DNA from: JACVRW01 sp963771715 | GTDB taxonomy: Bacteria > Actinomycetota > Thermoleophilia > Solirubrobacterales > Thermoleophilaceae | DNA length: 64,000 bases | Direction of reading: 5' to 3' | Assembly (NCBI GenBank): GCA_963771715.1 | Contig: CAVYUQ010000014.1 | Span: 124,001 to 188,000, forward strand | Part shown: positions 60,587 through 64,000 of the stretch, in pieces | How the letters are laid out: the number at the start of each line of letters is the position of its first letter | Position numbering within the stretch: the first letter of the stretch is position 1 | Notes under the pieces: generated by a model | The model's database searches: none | Seen by the model: only the letters and a program-made list of their open reading frames with translations | What the model was told of the DNA's origin: nothing | Made by a program: the position numbers and the translations under genes

Positions 60587-61600
60587 TTGACGGAGACGCT
60601 GCCGTACAGCTGGTACACCGACGCTGAGGTGTTCGCTCGCGAGCGCGAACGGCTCTTCGAGCACAGCTGGCTCTACGCGGGGCACCTCGGACAGCTCGCC
60701 GAGCCGGGCTCGTACTTCACCCTGCGAGCGGGCAAGGTGCCGCTCGTGGTGGTGCGCGACCGCGAGGGTCACTTGCACGCGTTCGTGAACGTGTGCAGGC
60801 ACCGCGGCTCGGAGGTGATGGCCGGCTCCGGCAGCTGCACGACGCTTCAGTGCCCGTACCACGCGTGGACCTACGGGCTCGACGGCGCTTTACGCGCCGC
60901 GCCTCGCGCCGAGGCGGACCCAGACTTCGACCGCGAGCCGCTCGGCCTCCGCGCAGCGCAGGTGGGCACCTGGGGTCCGTTCATCTTCGTGAACGCCGAT
61001 GCCGCGGCGCCACCGCTCGCCGACACACTCGGCCCGCTGCCCGAGATCGTCGCCCGGGGTGGCGTTGACGTAGACGAGCTGGAGTTCCACAGCCGCGGCT
61101 CCTACTCGCTGCAGACGAACTGGAAGGTCGCCGTGGAGAACTACCTCGAGTGCTACCACTGCGCAGTCGCCCATCCCGGGTTCACCGAGCTGATCGACGT
61201 GGCGCCCGACTCATACCGTCTCGAGCGCCACGCGACATTCGCGAGCCACTACGCCCCCACGCGCGACGGCAGCGCCGAAGGCCAGTTCCACCTGATCTGG
61301 CCGGGCACAAAGGTGAACATCTGGCCGGGGCACGCGAACCTCTCGATCGGACGACTGGTGCCGGTCGAGACGGGAGTCACCGAGGGTTTCCTCGACTACT
61401 TCTTCGCGCCCGAGCCCGACCCGGACTGGCTCGGGGACTTCTTCGGGCTCGACAGCCAGGTGGGCGCTGAGGACCGGGAGCTCGTGGAATCCGTGCAGCG
61501 AGGCATGCGCTCCGGCGCATTCGAGCACGGCCGACTGATGCTGCCGAGCGAGGAACTGATCGGCGAGTTCCAAAGCTGGGTGGCCGGCCGGCTGGCGTAG
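60587..61600 (+). CDS. Rieske non-heme iron oxygenase, alpha subunit
   Basis: 337 residues, start TTG 60587 (TETLPYSWYTDAEVFARERE). The Rieske cluster is NVCRHRGSEVMA (C-x-H) and LQCPYHAWTYGLDG (C-x2-H). The mononuclear iron site is VENYLECYHCAVAHPGF (His, His) with an acidic residue expected near the C-terminus. It resembles oxygenases of the phenylpropionate/choline-monooxygenase-like group. No reductase or ferredoxin gene is beside it. It converges on the VOC gene with one base between stops. Confidence 0.92.
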   Translation: MTETLPYSWYTDAEVFARERERLFEHSWLYAGHLGQLAEPGSYFTLRAGKVPLVVVRDREGHLHAFVNVCRHRGSEVMAGSGSCTTLQCPYHAWTYGLDGALRAAPRAEADPDFDREPLGLRAAQVGTWGPFIFVNADAAAPPLADTLGPLPEIVARGGVDVDELEFHSRGSYSLQTNWKVAVENYLECYHCAVAHPGFTELIDVAPDSYRLERHATFASHYAPTRDGSAEGQFHLIWPGTKVNIWPGHANLSIGRLVPVETGVTEGFLDYFFAPEPDPDWLGDFFGLDSQVGAEDRELVESVQRGMRSGAFEHGRLMLPSEELIGEFQSWVAGRLA

Positions 61601-61601
61601 C

Positions 61602-61949
61602 TCAGCGCTTCGGCTGCCAGAGCGCGACCTCGCCGGCCGCCGGGGTGGCCACGACGCTGCGCCAGCCGGTCGGCCCCTCGCGCGGCTCGAGCAGCACCCG
61701 GGCGCCGGAGGCGCGCGCCGCATCCGTGGCCGCGCCGATCTCCGCGACCTGCACGTAGGGCAGCCACAGCGCGCGCTCGGTTGCGCACTGCACGATCCCG
61801 CCGCCGAGCCCGCCGCCGAGCTCGAGCGCGAGGTAGGAGCGGGGCCCCGCGTCGATGCGCTCCTCCTTCCAGCCGAACAGCTCCGCGTAGAAGGCGCGCG
61901 CACACTCGAGGCTCCCGGTGTGCAGCTCCAGGTGAACCACTGGCTTCAT
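61602..61949 (-). CDS. VOC-family (glyoxalase-fold) protein
   Basis: 115 residues from ATG 61949. One glyoxalase/VOC module: VVHLELHTGSLECARAFYAE, LFGWKEERIDAGPRSYLALE, LWLPYVQVAEIGAATDAARA and LLEPREGPTGWRSVVATPAA. A His and Glu at strand positions could bind metal. Role unknown. It is divergent from the sigma-factor gene across the palindrome at 61977..62003. Confidence 0.9.
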   Translation of the reverse strand: MKPVVHLELHTGSLECARAFYAELFGWKEERIDAGPRSYLALELGGGLGGGIVQCATERALWLPYVQVAEIGAATDAARASGARVLLEPREGPTGWRSVVATPAAGEVALWQPKR

Positions 61950-61976
61950 CGGTGTCTATATGACCCGCACCGGTCC

Positions 61977-62003
61977 CCAAACTCATCGGGCCGATGAGTT
62001 TGG
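61977..62003. promoter_or_regulatory. Perfect 13-base inverted repeat between VOC and ECF-sigma genes
   Basis: CCAAACTCATCGG (61977-61989) and CCGATGAGTTTGG (61991-62003) are exact inverse copies around one central G. The site lies 27 bases before ATG 61949 (minus strand) and 29 bases before ATG 62033 (plus strand). Both a repressor dimer site and an RNA hairpin are possible. Its middle position between divergent genes favours an operator. Confidence 0.65.
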
Positions 62004-62032
62004 ACGGCTCCGCGTGTCTAACCTGGCGAGGC

Positions 62033-63148
62033 ATGGCTTCCCCATCCACCGCCCAGGAACAAGAGCTGCTCGAGGCCGCCCGCGGCGGCGACGAGAGCGC
62101 CTACCGGAGCCTGCTCGAGCCCTATCAGGGAGAGCTGCATGCGCACTGCTATCGCATGCTCGGCTCCGTGCACGACGCCGAGGACGCGCTCCAGGACGCG
62201 TCGCTGCGCGCGTGGCGAGGGCTCGCCAAGTTCGAGGGGCGCAGCTCGCTGCGGTCCTGGCTCTACACGATCGCCACGAACACCTGCCTGAACCAGATCG
62301 CGCGCCGCCCCAAGCGCGTGCTCCCGGTCGACTACGGCCCCGCGGCGGACCCGCACGGCGGTCCCGGCGAACCGGTTGTGGAATCGGTGTGGGTGGAGCC
62401 CTACCCGGACGAGACCCTCGGCGTCGAGGACGGTTTCGCGTCCCCGGAAGCGCGCTACGAGCAGCGCGAGAGCGTCGAGCTAGCCTTCATCGCGGCGCTC
62501 CAGCTGCTTCCCCCGAACCAGCGCGCCGTGCTGATCCTGCGCGAGGTGCTCGGCTTCTCCGCGCAGGAGGTGGCCGACTCGCTCGAGACCTCCGTCGCCT
62601 CAGTGAACAGCGCCCTCCAGCGGGCACGCAAGACGGCCGAAGAGCGCATGCCCGAGCAAAGCCAGCAGGCCACCCTGCGCGCGCTCGGCGACGACGAGCT
62701 CAGCGAGATCGTGGACCGCTACGTCGAGGCGTGGGAGCAGAACGACTTCGAGACCGTGGTCTCGATGCTGGCCGAGGACGCCACCTTCGCGATGCCGCCG
62801 CTCGCCACCTGGTTCGGCGGCACCGACGAGATCGGCACGTTCCTCGAGGGCTGGCCGCTGTCCGGCGCCTGGCGCTGGCGCCCGATCCGCACCACGGCGA
62901 ACGGCCAGCCGGCGCTGGCGTTCTACGCGTGGGACGACGACGAGCGCGCCTACCTCCCCTTCGCGCTGAACGTGCTGACGTTCCGCGGCGAGCAGATCAG
63001 CGACGTCGTGGCGTTCGTCGTGCGCGCCACCGACCTTCCCGCCACCCAGTCCTACGGGCGCTGGGTGGACGAGCCCATCGACCCGAACCGGCTGTACGCG
63101 AGCTTTGAGCGCTTCGGCCTGCCCGACCGACTGGAGGAGTCCCGATGA
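62033..63148 (+). CDS. ECF sigma factor with fused C-terminal SnoaL-like domain
   Basis: 371 residues from ATG 62033 (in-frame ATG 61994 lies inside the palindrome). Sigma-2 region: LLEPYQGELHAHCYRMLGSV and HDAEDALQDASLRAWRGLAK; sigma-4: LQLLPPNQRAVLILREVLGF and SAQEVADSLETSVASVNSAL. After about residue 215 follows an NTF2/SnoaL-like domain (VDRYVEAWEQNDFETVVSML, DATFAMPPLATWFGGTDEIG). In such ECF groups (ECF41/ECF56-like, SigJ/SigG) this domain controls the sigma factor, and no anti-sigma gene is needed. The stop overlaps the DUF899 start as ATGA. Confidence 0.92.
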   Translation: MASPSTAQEQELLEAARGGDESAYRSLLEPYQGELHAHCYRMLGSVHDAEDALQDASLRAWRGLAKFEGRSSLRSWLYTIATNTCLNQIARRPKRVLPVDYGPAADPHGGPGEPVVESVWVEPYPDETLGVEDGFASPEARYEQRESVELAFIAALQLLPPNQRAVLILREVLGFSAQEVADSLETSVASVNSALQRARKTAEERMPEQSQQATLRALGDDELSEIVDRYVEAWEQNDFETVVSMLAEDATFAMPPLATWFGGTDEIGTFLEGWPLSGAWRWRPIRTTANGQPALAFYAWDDDERAYLPFALNVLTFRGEQISDVVAFVVRATDLPATQSYGRWVDEPIDPNRLYASFERFGLPDRLEESR

Positions 63149-63799
63149 TCGGAACGCGCGAGGAGTGGATCGCGGCTCGCCGCGAGCTGCTCGACAAGGA
63201 GAAGGAGCTGACCCGCCGCGGCGACGAGCTCGCGCGGGAGCGGCGCGAGCTGCCCTGGGTGCCGGTCGAGGAGGACGTACGAGTTCGAGACGCCCGACGG
63301 CGCGCGCGGGCTCGCCGACCTGTTCGACGGCCGCTCGCAGCTGCTCGTCTACCACCTGATGTTCGGCCCGGACGACGACGCCGCCTGTTCGGGCTGCTCG
63401 TTCACCGCGGACAGCCTCGCCGGCGCGGTGATCCACCTCGAGAACCAGGACGTGAGCTTCGTCGCAGTCTCGCGCGCTCCACTGGAGCGGCTGCTCGCCT
63501 ACCGCGACCGCATGGGCTGGAGCTTCCCTTGGGTGTCCTCTCCAGGCCCCTTCAACCGGGACTTCGCCGAGTACAGCGGCTTCCCCCTCGACGGCATGGA
63601 GCTGCACGGCCTCAGCGCCTTCGCCCTGGAGGACGGGACGGTCCATCACACCTACTCCACCTACGACCGCGGCACCGACGTGCTCTGCAGCAGCTGGCAG
63701 CTGCTCGACCGGACGCCCAGGGGGCGGCCCGCTCGCGAGGAGCTCGACGACTGGCCGCGGCGACACGACGAATACGAGGAGGCAGTTCATGCTGGCTGA
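63145..63799 (+). CDS. DUF899 thioredoxin-like protein; frame broken near 63276
   Basis: ATG 63145 starts IGTREEWIAARRELLDKEKE then LTRRGDELARERRELPWVPV, the DUF899 opening. One extra G near 63276 shifts the frame; the next frame continues YEFETPDGARGLADLFDGRS and MFGPDDDAACSGCSFTADS, with the Cys pair CSGC. About 218 residues in full. DUF899 proteins have a thioredoxin-like fold and unknown activity. It lies between the sigma factor and the VOC gene (overlaps on both sides), so it is probably a target of that sigma factor. Confidence 0.88.
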
Positions 63800-64000
63800 C
63801 AGCAAGGCATTCAGCGGCTTCGCGGTGCCGGACATCGACGAGGCACGCAGGTTCTACGGCGAGACGCTCGGGCTCAACGTCGAGCTGATGGAGGAACCCG
63901 GCCTGCTGACGCTCCAACTCGCCGGCGACCGCCCCGTGATGATCTATCCGAAGCCCGACTTCGAGCCGGCCACGTACACGATCCTCAACTTCCCGGTCGA
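63789..64000 (+). CDS. VOC-family protein, 3' end cut by window edge
   Basis: ATG 63789 overlaps the DUF899 stop by 11 bases. The 70 residues seen form the first VOC half: ADSKAFSGFAVPDIDEARRF, YGETLGLNVELMEEPGLLTL, and VMIYPKPDFEPATYTILNFP. Third gene of the sigma-factor operon. The rest lies beyond base 64000. Confidence 0.88.
   Translation, partial: MLADSKAFSGFAVPDIDEARRFYGETLGLNVELMEEPGLLTLQLAGDRPVMIYPKPDFEPATYTILNFPV

Noticed and set aside
8050..63799. Calling the 17 frame-broken genes true pseudogenes or cases of programmed frameshifting
   Set aside because: No shared slippery motif was seen at the 19 sites, coding quality is high on both sides, and essential-type genes would be included. 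Sequence error is simpler.

Overview
The window is high-GC, gene-dense bacterial chromosome, most likely from a Thermoleophilia-type actinobacterium (order Solirubrobacterales or close). The clues are the gene style (GTG/TTG starts, 1-4 base gene overlaps), NucS in place of visible MutS/MutL, an F420-type LLM oxidoreductase, and above all the exported protein at 36150..36920, whose N-terminus (MLDRIRCALTYANVM, then a short hydrophobic stretch and AKLATGAVT-type repeats) I know from that class. This assignment is inference. No phage, transposase, CRISPR array or plasmid feature was seen; it reads as ordinary chromosome.

Layout. 1-2.8 kb: secreted S15/CocE-like hydrolase, quinone reductase, small membrane protein. 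2.9-5.6 kb: alkylation repair (Ada-AlkA fusion divergent from Ogt), a cNMP-binding protein and a small conserved protein. 5.7-9.3 kb: an O-acyltransferase cassette (MBOAT, two SGNH proteins, a GST-like protein). 10.9-17.3 kb: a six-gene, fully coupled minus-strand operon for gamma-glutamylation and oxidation of an amine (permease, glutamine-synthetase-like ligase, gamma-glutamyl hydrolase, aldehyde dehydrogenase, SDR, class-I amidotransferase), divergent from an FGGY kinase. 19-25 kb: CPA1 antiporter, choline/ethanolamine-kinase-like protein, permuted ATP-grasp, FadR-type regulator, methyltransferase, tRNA-Ser(GGA). 26-34.5 kb: zincin, glycerol-3-phosphate dehydrogenase pair, USP, exported phosphatases and an SGNH hydrolase. 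34.5-46 kb: cNMP/thioredoxin-reductase-like fusion, glycosyltransferase, tRNA-Ser(CGA), PAS-GGDEF-EAL protein, TadA with an epimerase, subtilase, USP, LuxR response regulator, AI-2E transporter, CsbD. 46-54 kb: PlsC, NucS, P450-LLM-PPK2 operon, MsrA, two Nudix genes coupled to a GGDEF/HD-GYP protein, YceH. 54-64 kb: MFS exporter, SRPBCC, cupin, SnoaL, Baeyer-Villiger-type monooxygenase, a large secreted protein, Rieske oxygenase, VOC, and an ECF sigma factor with a DUF899/VOC operon behind a perfect palindrome.

The most interesting system is the gamma-glutamylation operon. It has the ligase, aldehyde dehydrogenase and hydrolase of a Puu-type pathway but no amine oxidase; an SDR stands in that place. 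This fits an amino-alcohol substrate such as ethanolamine better than putrescine.

A strong caution: 17 genes are broken by a total of 19 single-base frameshifts, nearly all of them one extra G or C. In each case the missing part continues in another frame right at the break and restores a family-length protein. I treat these as probable sequence errors, report the full gene span, and give the break position in each entry. No stretch over about 300 bases lacks a gene; the longest gaps are 10644-10864 and 60307-60586.
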